Part shown: in pieces, positions 42,937 through 55,999 of the stretch | How positions within the stretch are numbered: position 1 is the first letter of the stretch | Layout of the letters: each line of letters opens with the position of its first letter | NCBI GenBank assembly: GCA_025024175.1 | Contig: QCXZ01000042.1 | Location: 5,287,501-5,351,500 of the forward strand | Direction of reading: 5' to 3' | Length of the DNA: 64,000 nucleotides | Origin: Rhyzopertha dominica | Lineage: Eukaryota; Arthropoda; Insecta; Coleoptera; Bostrichidae | Made by a program: the position numbers and the translations under genes | The notes under the pieces: generated by a model | Told to the model about the DNA's origin: nothing | Databases searched by the model: none | The model's input: only the letters and a program-made list of their open reading frames with translations

Positions 42937-44455
42937 TTTTCTTAGAACATGATTAAAATTAGGTTACAGTTAAATCTGTTCAAATGGATTAATTAATTTT
43001 CCATTAAAAGAGCAGATTTTCTATTTTATAAAAACAGAATGCGGACATATAGTTTTGTTTAGACGTCAATGTCTCTTTATCTTTTTATAACCGGTTTTAC
43101 TTCAATTACTCTAAACAAAAAATAGATTTTCAGTACTTTCAAAGTTCATATAAATAATGTAATAAACTGTACAAAAGATATAAATCTTTTAGTTACTACT
43201 AGCTTCAAAATTGTTATAAGACTGTATATTTAGTACTTCAGGTAGCACGAGTCCAGAAACCCTCCTTGAAGTCACCTATTTTATCTGGCTTCATAATGTT
43301 TAACATTCCACGCATACATTTTTGAAGGCACAATAAATTGCTTTGTCTGCTGTGCCGCGGAATGTAGAATAGGACGGTGAAGGTCAATATCAGCCACAAA
43401 AAAAATCGCGCCAGTATTAATTAAAATGTGCTTAGCAAGACACTTCAAAGCAGATGTATGAGGAAAACACACAATGAATTAACGATAAATTGAACTACAC
43501 AGACACACGACACAGTACATAAACTGCTGCAATTAAATGTAATCTTACTTAGTCGCATATTTAGACTTCTTTATGAATTATTGTTGTGATGCACTCTTAT
43601 GCATGGTATCACGATTTGTACCGTTTTAGTACATACTACGGCATTAATATGTAGTGCAGGACCAAGTTAAGTTAATTTCACACGTTATTATAATAACTAG
43701 ACAGTGACATTCGAGATTTTCTGTCACAACCTAATGGATACAATGGATAAAACATCAAATAAAAAAAAACACAATANTGCGAAAATATTTCAACTCAACA
43801 CATTGTGAAATACATATTTNCTATTAAAAAAGGTAAGTGTGCATCACTTGGATCTTATATTATGGGAACTTATGGACAAATAACAATTATAATTGTAATG
43901 AACCAACGATTTGCTCTAATATAATGTATAGGGATACGAATTCTTGATCAAATTGGTGTTTAAAAGCTATGTTAAAATAAAATAAGATTTCTTGCTGCTT
44001 CCAACCTGTGTTTGATTCTATTGCAGGCTGCGCTCTACGAAACAACAACACCAGTGTTTTTATTTGCATTTATGTGCACTGAGTGTTGAATTTTTAAATT
44101 ATAGAAGGATATTTAGTTGCCAAGCGTAAATTGTAAATACTCAGAAGTTAAATTTGCTCACTCACAAGCACGAACACACTATGGACATACGATATTCAGA
44201 TATTCAAAATGAGAAAGTGAAGCGTAAAGATTGGTCTACAAGAACCGACACCTTATCCCGCCACTGTCTATAAAAATAAAAGTACCGTCCCCCGCTTTTT
44301 AAATTTCACGTCACAATTAATTATCATGTAATGGAACTAGACTGTAAAATCACTAAACCCGAATTTTGTATATTAAAAGGAAACGACAAAAAAATTATAC
44401 TTGTATGAACTCCACGCAGCCGAAGTAAAATCTTCCTTTTTTTCTTCCTAATTTA
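42937..44455. other. AT-rich intergenic
   Basis: Two Ns near 43,777 and 43,820. A GTAAGTG donor-like site at 43,832 has no frame. Nothing else recognised. Confidence 0.5.
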
Positions 44456-44459
44456 TTAA

Positions 44460-44760
44460 ATCAACAAGATAAGTCTGAGTTGGAGCATGAAATTCGTCTT
44501 GCATCAGCAAGCATCTTCTGAATACCTTATCGCGTTATCGCTAATGCACCAGAGAATTGCCGACGAAACAATGGAGTTGCCAGAGTTTTTTCCCCGCCTG
44601 TTAATTTTGATAGGCAAACAGCGTAATTAAGCTTAATTAACGACGGTAAACGAGTAATGCACCTTTCTTGTTTTCAACGTTAATCGCTGGGAAACCATGC
44701 AGCGTTGCCAAATGAGAGATGCCGTCTCCGTTTCATTAGTTATTGTTCATACGAATATGT
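44460..44760. promoter_or_regulatory. GC-raised island (candidate CNE)
   Basis: GCGTAATTAAGCTTAATTAA gives a palindromic pair of homeodomain cores near 44,620. CpGs and a TAATGCACC motif surround it. No ORF. Confidence 0.35.
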
Positions 44761-46439
44761 AGAGAGGAAATTGTGACAAACTATATAATTTTGATAAGCA
44801 TAATATCGAACTGGAATTAAATTAAAATCATTCGCAGATAGTTTTCATTCACGAAATTATTTGAATGTCCAGGATATATTAATAAAATTAGGTTAATATG
44901 TAGCATTTATGCCACCTGGCAGTGTTATCGCGCAGACGTGTTATGATTAGGCGGCGGTGAATGAGGCATTGTTTATGTATATTGTCAGTGTGTTATTGGT
45001 TTAAGCAAACACTAACGCATGTTGCAGCGTAAACAGTTTCCATAAAAATAAACCCATAAAGTCAAATAATTTACAAAAAGAGGGTAAACTCTAGGGTGCG
45101 TCGGACCACGGGGGAGGATGTCAAAAATTATGGGATACGCTTTAGGGGGTTGTTATTGGACAAGTTTACGGGTAAATTATTATTAGCTGTATGCGTGGAT
45201 TATTTTTTTTACAAAATGTGGAACATGAAAGTGCGCATTTTTAATTTAAATCAAAAGTTGTTTCATTCTTCACAAAAATTGAAAGGATATGAGGGTAATA
45301 TTTGCCCGTTATACTTGGACAGTAATGTTAGCTTTTAGCGTCAGTTAAAGTTAGATACATGTGTTTAAAGTCATCAGTGTAGTTAATAACAAGTTTCTTC
45401 ACAGTAATAGAAAAAGTATTTGTGGTATAGGCTGCATTTAGATTTTTACATTGAGCAGCTATAGCACTGAATACTACTAAGTAAATTTACATTAGAGTTC
45501 AACCTAAAATCACATTATTATGTATGGAATAAAAGCAAATAGTACTTCACCTATTTCAATACGTGCATACTTTATTTTAATGCAAACTACAAATTCACAT
45601 TCAGCGAATATTACTGATAATTACGAGTGAGTGATATTTGGAAAGCAATTTTGTAGATTCTTCTTATCAACTAATTTGTGTACAAGATATCTATAGTAAG
45701 TAGTACGTAGGTTCTTTCTGCTCGTACGGTTTTGACTTTAACAAGTTGGCATATTGTTTCTATGACGTCTTGCTTGCATGAACCTGAGTCAGACATTTTT
45801 GAGATTCTGTTTTATAACTAAAATTGCAGTGTTTTATTACAGTGTTTTCCGAAAAATCTAATAATTTCATATAGTGGAAGCTGAAGCTAATAATTTACTG
45901 CCTAAGTATACTGTGAAACTGAATACGAATTTTAATAAGAAAAATAGCGAGTGTTATCTCAACAATAAAAAAAGTTTATGTAAACAAGCACACAGTACTA
46001 AAATTACCTATTTGATGTTAAAATTACATTTTTTTCTGTATCATGTTCATAATTGGACATGGATCCTGCAGAATGTAAAGCATAGAATAAAAGAAAACCT
46101 CAATTCAGCAGAACAGTATATTGTGGACTGGGTTCCAATCACAAAAAAAAATAACATCACAGTGTAGTGAGAACATAAATAATGCGTCATAAACCGGATA
46201 AAATAACATAATGTATTATTCTAGCTCACCTTACCCTTCATTCTTTTATTTTATGGTGATTGTTTCACTCGAACCTATACTAATGACTTGGTATACGGGA
46301 GAGTAGCTAATCCAAGACGATAATAATGCAATCAAGTTTTACTGATTAATATAATCTGTAATTGGCAAAGTGTAGTTTTTTCATTCTAGAAATAAAAGAA
46401 GCAAGCATTTTCATCTGTCAACCAAATTTAGGATACAAA
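44761..46439. other. AT-rich intergenic
   Basis: ORFs of 80 codons (45,096-45,338) and 97 codons (45,874-46,167) have no recognisable motif, although the second is long for this composition. No repeats recognised. Confidence 0.4.
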
Positions 46440-46720
46440 TGATCTAATTAAAAAGTTTTTAGATGATATTCATTCCTAACTAACTAACTAGCATTCAGCA
46501 AAAGCAAAAGATAAAATTACATGAGATATTAAAAACGCTGTCTTTGTATTTCCAAAAAGGTACGGCATCCTCCTGGAGAATATTTAAACTCTCCACCTTG
46601 GCTCAGATTTGTTGGCATTTTTTATTATTTATAAGATCTCCCAAATAAAAAAAATTAAAAGGTTTATGTCAGGCGATCTTACCGGCGTAATAGAGTTCTG
46701 TCCTTCCCTACCNAATTAGG
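46440..46720 (-). pseudogene. Tc1/mariner-superfamily transposase relic
   Basis: The minus-strand frame reads ITPVRSPDINLFNFFYLGDL, matching the ARSPDLNPLDFFLWGYL box that carries the third catalytic residue in the insect DDE family also seen at 10.9 kb. The following sequence fits the C-terminal part loosely (ILQEDAVPFWKYKDSVF). One N lies nearby. The upstream core is unreadable. Confidence 0.5.
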
Positions 46721-47169
46721 TAGAAAAGTTTGGTGTAAATGCCCTTTAATTCTTTCAAACATACGATGTGAAGAAATCTGACAATTTAGATAAGCCTCAC
46801 CTTAAAGAGGTTGCACTTCTATGGCCATGCCATTATCACTACTTGTGCGCCGACAACAGTCAAATATTTATTTCACAAAACATTTATGATAATAAGAGAA
46901 TTATGATAATGTTATGCAAGTTTTTTTTAATAATAAAGGAAGTAAGAACGGACAACCTTCCATAATTCCTTAACTATTTCTTTGCGGACCCATGCACGTT
47001 AGCATGTTCATTAAACTTTTATGTTTATTTTAGGTCATACTGTTGCATCTCTAAATACTTCTTCAACAAATGTTAGGTATAGCCTGTAACTATTGGAAAA
47101 CTTTTCTAAAGGAAAAATCGATTATGTTAGATACTTGAAATTACCAAAATTATCAATAACTACAGCTTT
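46721..47169. other. AT-rich intergenic
   Basis: May contain the rest of the transposase relic in unreadable form. Confidence 0.4.
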
Positions 47170-47560
47170 TGATTGGCTGGTCCTCTCGTGGCAAGTGAGG
47201 TAGTCCCCAAACCGCATGTTTCGAAAACAATCACCCACCAGCTCCTGTCAGGTGGTTCTTGACGGTCGCTGTGTAACATCGACGTCAGGCGCCAAGCGCC
47301 AGCGACAGATTACGAGAAGGGAAGTCAAACACATCCCAGCCGCCCAGGATGACAAACAAAGTGTTAAGTGAATAACAAACACGTCTTTTAATTTTGGACT
47401 CGATAAAAAGCACAATACACTTATCATCCGGCTGGATGGGATGTCGCGCGCCGTCGTAAAGAAAGCTTAAACAATATGTGTACACAGTATTTACTGTTGA
47501 AATGATCGCTTCGCGACCCCGATATAATCTAGACGCCAGAGGTCGAGGTCTGAGCCTTCT
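47170..47560. promoter_or_regulatory. GC-raised island (candidate CNE)
   Basis: CpG-rich, with the dyad GGCGC-CAA-GCGCC at about 47,288 and GACGTC nearby. A 66-codon minus-strand ORF has no motif. Confidence 0.3.
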
Positions 47561-47879
47561 GGTGCATTTTTCTTATGATAGATTGCGAGAAAATATGGTT
47601 TAAAAGAAAAATTTAGTGGGGAAGCGTATTTCTTCGAATCTACTTTAATAATTCCGTGAAATGCAAGTTGGATTAGAATTTTTTGCGATTATGGCTAATG
47701 AGTCTTTTAGATTACATCGCCATAATTCATTACTATAAAAGATCTATCATAATAGACTTGGAAGCACCCACCCACTTCTTACTTTAACAGACGGTTAAAA
47801 CGAAAATATTCGTTTGTGAATAGGAAGATCTGTAATGGATAAAAATTCGCATTTATTTCCCTGCATGCACCAGTAAATT

Positions 47880-48560
47880 TTGACAAAAGACATATACAGA
47901 AAAAGACTTGGAGAAAATCACCGTTAATGGGGACAACAGACATTAATGCTGTAGTGACAGAAGTGAAGCAATGTTTTAGAAATGTTTCTTAGAAAATCTA
48001 AATTTTCTAATGTGCATTGTCTAATTGCACTATCTTGTTGAAAATAGCCCTCGTCATCATGAAGTTTTTCCATGAACGGTTAAAGAATTCCTTTTGATAA
48101 CGTTCTGGATTGAATGTTCAAAATAAAACTGGAATTTTAATATTTATCTTAATAACTAAACACTCTAACATGAAAGAAATTTGGGCCAAAAATTCTTCTA
48201 GGCCGATGGCCGTTTTCTCAAGCACTTCCTTTTTGTTTGCTGTTATTGAAACGTCATCGTCAAAACCAGTAACCTACTGGTCGTATAATGCTTAAAAGGA
48301 TTGGGTGGGTACGCATGCAAATCTTTTCTTGGTTGATAACATGCTCCAACAAAAAGTTAAACTGGTTGGAACAAATGCCCCACAGAAGTTTTTGGCTCAT
48401 GGTAAAGTATTTCTTGTGCAGCATGTTCTTTTTTTTCTGTTCACAAAAAACAGCTTGAATTTTACGAAACAAGTTCACATTTCTGCAAAAGATGCTTTTA
48501 AATTGTTCATAGGAGACAACAAGCTCTCGAAAAGATGATAATTTGTCCAGTTAGTTCTTT
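47880..48560 (-). pseudogene. DDE transposase relic (Tc1/mariner superfamily)
   Basis: Minus-strand pieces in order: NFLLEHVINQEKICMRTHP (around the first catalytic Asp, consensus F-L-G-VN-QN-R-W---NP), RPRRIFGPNFFH (consensus IIGPYFF), RTLSKGIL then PFMEKLHDDEGYFQQDSA (around the second Asp, consensus YFQQDGA). Frameshifts separate them and the third catalytic block is only a shadow near 47,940. Same broad insect family as at 10.9 and 46.5 kb, but a different subfamily judging by YFQQD instead of HDGAP. Confidence 0.6.
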
Positions 48561-49035
48561 ATTATTGCGTGTCGATTGTAATTGTTAGAGTTAGACAATA
48601 AAAAATGCACCAGTTACGTCTAAAATGTACGAAAAATTTTCAGCCTCCTGGAAGTATTTTTTTACATGAAAACCCATTATAAGATCTGTACCCACCAAAG
48701 CTTGGTACAATCGCTGAATGCATTTTAGGTTTATAAAAGAAGCAACGATTTCAAGATTCAATTCAATAATTCAATATTGCTTTGTATCTAACTAAAAGAG
48801 TAAGTTTTATCGAAACAAAAAAATATTTTTGTATTATTTGAAATCACTCTATTATTACGTTTAGTCGTGTCTCCGTTACTAACAACCTAAATAAACAAGA
48901 AATAAATTGGCCTTGTATTCAGATTTGAGACATTGGCAACTTTGCACTTCAATAATTAGTTCCGGCAACAGTGCCGATACTTCAGATATCAACCGCAATA
49001 AAAACACCTGTGTAGAATCGTGTGGAATATCAGGC
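48561..49035. other. AT-rich intergenic
   Basis: No feature recognised. Confidence 0.5.
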
Positions 49036-49045
49036 AAAAAAGCCA

Positions 49046-49275
49046 GTTGCTAGGAAACGCAGTAGTTAACTGCCCAAGCCAGTGTCGATTTGGGTGTCGT
49101 GCGCGTTGATTCGTACAGAATTATTTCGAGTTTATAAATATTTTAAACGGAATCAAAGTGATTATACATTTGATTGGATTTGTGAAGTAGGTGAACTTGA
49201 AGAATTTAACAACAGGGGGGTGATTTTAACAAAGCAGTGAAACAGACGGTTGAACATTGCCCGAAGTTGATTTCT
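49046..49275 (+). promoter_or_regulatory. candidate promoter and first exon, X-box-like site
   Basis: GTTGCTAGGAAAC at 49,046-49,058 matches the RFX X-box pattern (GTTGCY, short spacer, RGNAAC). The next 80 bp are CpG-richer (GTGTCGTGCGCGTTG), followed by a TTTATAAATATTTT TATA-like box at 49,131. The sequence ends at a strong donor TTCT|GTAAGTATCCC (exon end 49,275). No ATG-led frame is needed, so it could be a non-coding first exon. RFX sites are typical of ciliary genes, but one site alone is weak evidence. Confidence 0.3.
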
Positions 49276-49511
49276 GTAAGTATCCCTTGGCGTCTTGATA
49301 ATTATGATAAGCATCGTGTGATGTATATAATTCTAATTGCTGTATTGCATATGCGCGATATAGTTAAAATCACACGGTTCACATTCTAGAAGAAAAATAT
49401 CCTTTTTGATGTTTATAGTTCTATTAAGAAAAATGATGGCGTCATATCTCCGTCATAGTAACAAACTTCAGTTTCAGTCGTCTCAAAAAAAAAGCTCTTT
49501 TTAAATCTCAG

Positions 49512-49714
49512 GTTACTTGTTCCAGGGCTTTCACGAATTTTTGCAAATAGCCCATATTTTGCGCTACTTTATCAACACTGGGTATAGCTCGTACATTGTA
49601 TACGGCGATAACTACAGTATTTTTTTTGTGCAAACTGGGAGTCCGATTCAATTAAAGTCTTGGAGTAGTTTTGTTTTTACTTTTAAAAATTCCTATCTTG
49701 ATGACATTGAGTAG
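49512..49714 (+). CDS. unrecognised exon-like ORF
   Basis: TTTTTAAATCTCAG at 49,498-49,511 could be an acceptor. The frame then stays open for 67 codons (GYLFQGFHEFLQIAHILRYF, YSSYIVYGDNYSIFF, SWSSFVFTFKNSYLDD) and ends at TAG. It is about 240 bp downstream of the donor at 49,276, so it could be exon 2 of the same gene. No domain is recognised; aromatic-rich and possibly membrane-associated. Confidence 0.2.
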
Positions 49715-50519
49715 GTAGATCAAATGATGGCACTTATATTGTCTTCTGTTTACATTTTACACCCTAATCGTTGGTTAAGCAGTAATTTTCACTGCACTAT
49801 TTACATATCTCGCTACAAAAATAATGGGCATCCATTGCACCACTGTAGTATTTTTGTTTTTCTCGTATCTTAATAATAATTTCCGTTAATAGCTGACACA
49901 AGAAGTCCCTTTAACAAATTTGTACTTATTAGTTGTGCATAATTAAACGGAATTTTCAAGGGTTAAATCTGAAGTTAAGCTTACAGGAAAATATATAGCA
50001 TTGATTTACTATTATTGATAGTGGCATATAATTATAAAATATAACGCATATAGCACACAAATGACAGTATCGAGTGCTCAACCACACACTTATTTCTTTT
50101 TATTTCTTTTATCGCCCTCTAAGGACACATTTCTGGAAATAGGTCGTTAAAGAAACTTCAAATGGAGACATAACTTATTCATCGAAAATACACATAAAAC
50201 CAGTACTTATTAGTTTTAAGAAGTTGAAGAAGAAGTTCCTTTCGGTTGTCAGTAATTTCATCAATTTTTGAAGTTTGACCAGGAATTCTACATTACCAGT
50301 ATTTTAATATTTTACTCGAAGAACATTTGATCGTGCATTATTAGAAGCTTTTATATCCCATTCATCATAGTCACATTCTCCCATCACAATAAAGACTCTT
50401 TAAATCAAATTTCTGTTTATACAATACAGTGCAGTACCTAAAGTTTTTTCTCTTTATAGACATATTAAAAGAAATTAACTAAATCGAACAGAGTCAATTC
50501 TAAATACAACTTTCAATAA
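49715..50519. other. AT-rich intergenic
   Basis: No feature recognised. Confidence 0.5.
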
Positions 50520-50890
50520 TCGACAGACCTATTCAATTGAATCGACTCATTAAACCCGAGTCCACGTTCGATTATAATTTAAAACTACCCTCGCACTCGA
50601 GACGTTAAGTAAATTACTTTCCACGTTCGGTTCACCTGGTTCTCCACCCCGTTACCTGCTTTGAACCCCCACGATAAATCAAACGGAGCTAATACCAACT
50701 TCACGAATCGAATTTCTGGTTAATAGCTAACCAAGATTGTTCGCTATCAAATCTTGAAGTTTTCCCTGATTGCGCACCGATTACGCTCAAGATTACGGCG
50801 AAAGTTGGGAACATACGTTTGGAATAGTGGATTTGAGCTTCCGTAACCCACCTGGCAGGAACTAGTGAATAAATAGTATGTTGAACACGA
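50520..50890. promoter_or_regulatory. GC-raised island (candidate CNE)
   Basis: Repeated CGATT/AATCG and ACGTTCG motifs (CCACGTTCGATTATAATTT and CCACGTTCGGTTCACC), CTCGAGACG, and GTTAATAGCTAACC as a near-palindrome. No coding signal. Confidence 0.35.
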
Positions 50891-51618
50891 CATGCAGAAT
50901 TCACATATTTTATTTGTTTGTTTTTGTTTTAAAGAACAAGAAAAGTTAAATCTTACAGTGTTTGGATGTTGCTAAAGGATACTTTTGTTATCATAATTTG
51001 CATCGTAGCATCTTACGAAGATAAATGGAATTCATTATTTACCATGATTTGTTTATTTAGATGAATGAATACGAATGTGTGTGTATATAATATGGTTAAA
51101 AAGAACTTATTTTATAACAAACTCAAATAATACATCTATCTTGATCACGTCAAATCTCAATCGACTGTGTTCAATTACTTCTGAAAGTACCGAGACAAAT
51201 TCATCACGCGTGGGTAAGGTTCTTCTTTTTAAACAACAGTTTCATTTGAACGCCATGTTAGTACCGATTTCAACATATTCAGACAATACCGATACGTAAT
51301 GCATTGTTCAGTGGAATTTGCAGACAACGATTGATAATGAGCTTCTGCAAACTGTGTAAGCAAGATTTGATACGTAATGAAGCGGTGTGAAACAGTATAC
51401 ACATGCCAGCGTTTATGATCAAGACTAGATCATATTTCGCGTTAGTTAGAATCGGACACTTTAAAGTGAGTTTATTGAAAACACGTTTTGCAATTGTTCA
51501 GCTCGGCATCTCATTGAAAGATTTTAGTAGCTTCAGTCTGTAGCAAGTATACCAAACTGTTAACTTGTTGTAACGTATCTTAGTATGACTTCCGCTTAAA
51601 ATATAATTACTTTATTAT
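50891..51618. other. AT-rich intergenic
   Basis: No feature recognised. Confidence 0.5.
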
Positions 51619-52275
51619 CTACAGAAGTAATAAGTAGAAATGATACGAAATATTTGGTCATCCGGTTCAATATTATATACTTTTTCTACGTCCCCATAAA
51701 AATCATAAAACAGTATTTCAAAGGGACGTGTACTTCCAGAATCTTTGACTATATTTACTGCCAAATCTTTCAATTCTTGGCTGCAGCAAGCACTAGAAAT
51801 TCCAAAAATTAAAGCAACCTAAAAACATCTGTACCACCAAGTATTTGTTGAAGCAAGAGATCATTACCTTACTTTAGTCAGTAAATATTTTGAACCGTAT
51901 TTATTTCTTGGGCAGACAAAGTTCTAAGATTTCTTACTTTTAAAACCGCTGGATATTCGTTTGAGGAGAAAAAGTAATTAGGGCTATTTACTAATATTAT
52001 TATCATTTTTTATTGGTAAGGTTTTTCTCAACATGAAGTATAAAGACCATAAGATCGATGCCCGATAATTTTGCAAAATATTCAAGCAGTACAGTTTCAG
52101 AAAATGAAGGTAAAACAAGTACCCAAGCCCTCCATTCCATGAATTTACTATAAAATTCTTCAGACCTCTTTTTAGATTTTTTTTTTGATGATAAGTCCGC
52201 AAAGGTTTGCTTTGCTTGATTTCTTATCTCTGGTGGAGTATTTGGAGCATCGAACTCACTTTCTGAATCAGACAA
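51619..52275 (-). pseudogene. Crypton tyrosine recombinase, N-terminal two thirds
   Basis: The minus-strand frame starts MSDSESEFDAPNTPPEIRNQ, then FYSKFMEWRAW and FSETVLLEYFAKLSG. This is the N-terminal segment and core-binding domain of insect Crypton-type recombinases. After a shift come LWSLYFMLRKTLPIKNDNNI, LLKRISSGFKSKKS and VALIFGISSACCSQELKDLA. The box I consensus GACRREEL has become SACCSQEL, losing the catalytic Arg. IVKDSGS and then a last piece before stops at about 51,620 follow. The His/Arg box and Tyr region is absent. The first 85 or so codons are an unbroken ATG frame, making this the best-preserved N-terminus of the three Crypton fragments. Confidence 0.75.
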
Positions 52276-53319
52276 GCAAAAATTGATATGATTTTAATAC
52301 TGACAGCGATACCGTAACAGCTACGTTTTGGGCAACTAGATATTATTGAAAGTTAGTGATTTTCCGCTGTAGTGACGAAAGAAGATTTTCTCTCACTAGG
52401 GACGAACATAATGTTTTCGCTGGAGTATACGGGATTTTCATATACCTACGGTCATAGAAAAAACATCGCTTTTCATTATAGCAATATATAGGTAGACCAA
52501 AAATTAATACCAATTTAATGAAACGTGAAACGCTTCTGTTAGAAATCTTGACACATTTTTTAAATTTTTTTTCCTTCATATGGATACTTTTTTTGGCATT
52601 TTAAATATATCTGTAACTTTCTAGACTCTGATATGTAGAAAAAAGCAAGCATAACATCATCTTCAATTTTCTTTTAGATTCTTTGAAGTCCTCCACGAAT
52701 TGAAATTATTTTAGTCTCCTCATATTTATCTCGTTACTTCGAGGGTAACAATCTAAGAACAAATTCATGCGTTAATTCCTATATTTCAGGAAGATTTTCT
52801 TTTTTTTCATTTTCACGAAATTTTATGCGGCTGCACGTTGTTTAGTTGCTACAGTGATTAAAATAGCAGTTTGATTACCACGCTTGTCGTTTTTTTATTA
52901 AAATTATATATTGTTCTTAAAGAAAAATAGATTTTTTTACTCATCGCGATTTGTAAAGAACAACCATACTCTTCTTTACTTATAATACAAATACCTATTG
53001 TATATTTGGTGGTAATTTAAATACTACCTTTTTATTTTGTTGGAGTTTTTTGTATATATATTATGATACAACAATACAAATTTATATAACATAAAAGAAA
53101 AAATAAAGCTTGAATAAGATGGAGTTTATCCACCGACACGTTTCAATAACAAAGATAATATATCACTTATTTTGGCAGAAGATAAAACATAATCTAATAC
53201 AAATAAGTATTACTTAGCACGAAAAATCTCGAGCGATCGTTCTTTTGTTGCAAGCAACAAAATCACGGAAGCCAGCAAATTTCATAAAAAAATTAAAAAA
53301 CATTCTGAATCGTACTTTT
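52276..53319. other. AT-rich intergenic
   Basis: A 78-codon minus-strand ORF (52,343-52,579) directly upstream of the Crypton start has no motif. Nothing else recognised. Confidence 0.45.
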
Positions 53320-53560
53320 TGGGCGAACTGTACCTCATACACATTTGCATACAGCACAAGTCGTCCGGGCCGCTAATCAGGGCTCCCGTACGTGAGAGGA
53401 GCACATCAAAAGATTTCGGGATAAAACTCCGACCCGCGTGTTTTGGCAAATTCGTGCATATTTCCCAGATGTGGGCGAGGTTGGATTACGACCCGAAGCC
53501 GGCATCTGCGGGATAAAGACCTAATGGGAGAAGCGAGCGAACGCACCAAAACAAAGGACC
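53320..53560. promoter_or_regulatory. GC-raised island (candidate CNE)
   Basis: CpG-rich block (GTCCGGGCCGCTAATCAGGG, CCCGACCCGCG-like stretches) with a TAATCAG core. A 65-codon open frame lacks motifs. Confidence 0.3.
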
Positions 53561-55999
53561 CGTTTTATGGAAGTGTTGGAAATTTGCTTATGCACAAGGA
53601 CTTCTTGAAAGTAAACGTTTGAGATGAGGTGCGCCGTAAAGTTCAATCGTAGTCATAAAACATATGCAATTCGCACTGAATATTTTAATTGGTTTTGCAG
53701 GCTTCGGCCAAAGCCTGCTGATGTAGTTTAGTGCTAGCTAGCTAGTATGAGTAAGCTACATATTTACTTAGTCAAATCTTGTAGGGTATTTTAATAGATA
53801 TCTATCCTAACAGAAATTTTGAATTAAAAGATAGACCTGCTATAAAGTGCGGACCTAAAGATTGTTTTGGCGTTCTTTTCCGTTTAAATACAATTAAAAA
53901 GCAGAAGCTTTATTANTATATTACATTTTTAAATTAAAAGTAAAACAGCTAAAACTAGCTGCATTCGATCTGAATGGAATTGTAGTTAGACTAAGATTGT
54001 TCTACAACACAGGCTATTTCATTTAAAGTATGACATTTAAGNGTGTAATGTTAAAATTAGATCGAAGTGAACTTTTTTAAATAAATTAATAAATAATTTT
54101 TAAATGCGTTCCATTTATATTTTTATACACCTTCTTTTAAGCGTTATTGAGTCATTTGAGCTTGTAAAGCAAGTTTTATTGATGTGAAATAAAGATATGT
54201 TAATCTACATATCTTCAAATCTCGTATTCGCCTAAATTATCACCGCTTTACGTACTTAACCACAAAAATCTCATATATTTTGTTTTTATCGATGACAACA
54301 TCCATTTTATGTTTTTGATCTTTGTTTTATATTCATGGCGACTGTTACAACTTCAAAACGATTGAAACGACCTTATTGGATTTCGAAAAGGTCAGAGTTA
54401 CAAAAAAAATTCCAAAACTAACAACTAGTGACTAGATTGGGAGTCAAAATTTTCTAGAGAAGCAATAACAAGTTCAAGAAGCTGATATTTCTGGGCAATA
54501 TCAAACAAACGCTGCTTAAGAAATACACATTTTCGAACCTTATAAGTATACTGTTGAATAATCAGGTGCGTTGTTGTTGGAAAAAGTTTATATATTTGGA
54601 AATACTACGAAAAACTCGTTTCTCAATACGTAGTAGAATTTTCGGTTGGCGAGTGTCAAAATTATATTACTAATTATATAGTGCAATATCCTTGAAGATG
54701 TCCTCTGTGATCCTTTCACTTAGCACCTCTAGACTTTTACTTAAGAAGGTGTATCAAGCTAATAATCGCGAAAAATTGATTGGCAAGCACAGCAGTTCCA
54801 CAAAGAAAGCCGGAACAATCCTTTAAGTGAACGGACAACAACAAAATATTGGAGCAATCTTTTTAACTTTAGCCTTTCCAAAAAGCTGAAATTTTTAGTC
54901 TTGAATTCGTTTTCATTTTGTCTTATTCATTGGAAGAAAGTGAGGATGTCGTTTATCAAATACATGGCGAATTGTTTCCAATAGTTTGTAACATTCTCTG
55001 TTAATATAAAAAGACTCGCAAAATGTTCTTTTTATTTGCTGTCGTACTTGATAGTAAAACCCATTCAGTGTCTTTCTAATTCAGACTAGATGAAGTGTAA
55101 ATGTTTAACCGAATAAATACTTCATAGATGCGACGGTGGTACTATAAAATTGCATATTTCAGGTCTTGCACAAAAACTCTCTTGTGAAGTTTTACTTCCT
55201 ATTGAAAATAGGACTCGAATAAATAAATAAGTTAATTTCGTGAAAGACTTAATTGTATCAAATATTTTTCAAGATAGATTTAGATAACCTAAGTGTGGTT
55301 TGATATAGAATTAAATTCCAGACTTGATCATGTTCAAAGTTATAGTGAACCCCATTAAAAAAAGAGTTTATAAATATAATCATAAAATTACTTATTGATA
55401 TTCAAAATATAAAAGTCAAGTTTTAATAAATAGGAAGATAGCCGATTTAAGCATTTGTCATGCTGAAGGCACGCTTATTGTTCAAAATCACAAAAACACT
55501 TCTAAGTATAGGAAATTATACATAAAGTGCGTTTAAGACTTTTACGCAGCTATCATTAATCTGGCCAAGTAGAATATTGCATTTTGTATACAGTAAACAC
55601 TTGTTCTAAAACCAGCATAAAAATTGTATTATTCTGATCCAGTTGAAAGGACAGTTAGTTTCTCTTGATTTTAAACAGTAATGAATCATTTTATCTGTAA
55701 GGATATCAGGTAGTCGGGTTCGCTTTTTTTGACAATTCTGTGACACTTTACTGTCGTAAACTTTAAGAGGATGATGCAAAAAATATTTGTGGGGATGTTT
55801 AAAAGCAAATTGTGCATAGAGACAGCCTACCTAATAAAGCTCCAGAACACTACTAGAGCAAGTCAGTAGTAGCCAAAGGTTCAAACATTATTCGAGGAAT
55901 TCCTTCTAATGAAATAATGAGACATGCGTTTATAACTTCGCGCCTAGAATCCCTCGCAAACTCATCAAAATAACGCGGTGTGTATTTCATAAGCGTCGT
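53561..55999. other. AT-rich intergenic with one hairpin
   Basis: A perfect 8-bp hairpin GCAGGCTT-CGGCCA-AAGCCTGC lies at 53,697-53,718. Two Ns occur near 53,916 and 54,042. No gene or transposon recognised in the remainder. Confidence 0.45.

Noticed and set aside
45874..46167. 97-codon ORF as a host gene
   Set aside because: AT-rich, Asn/Lys-rich, no motif, no splice context; length is possible by chance.
53697..53718. GCAGGCTT...AAGCCTGC hairpin as a terminator or histone-type 3' end
   Set aside because: It does not match the histone stem-loop consensus, there is no gene upstream, and intrinsic terminators are not expected in this kind of genome.
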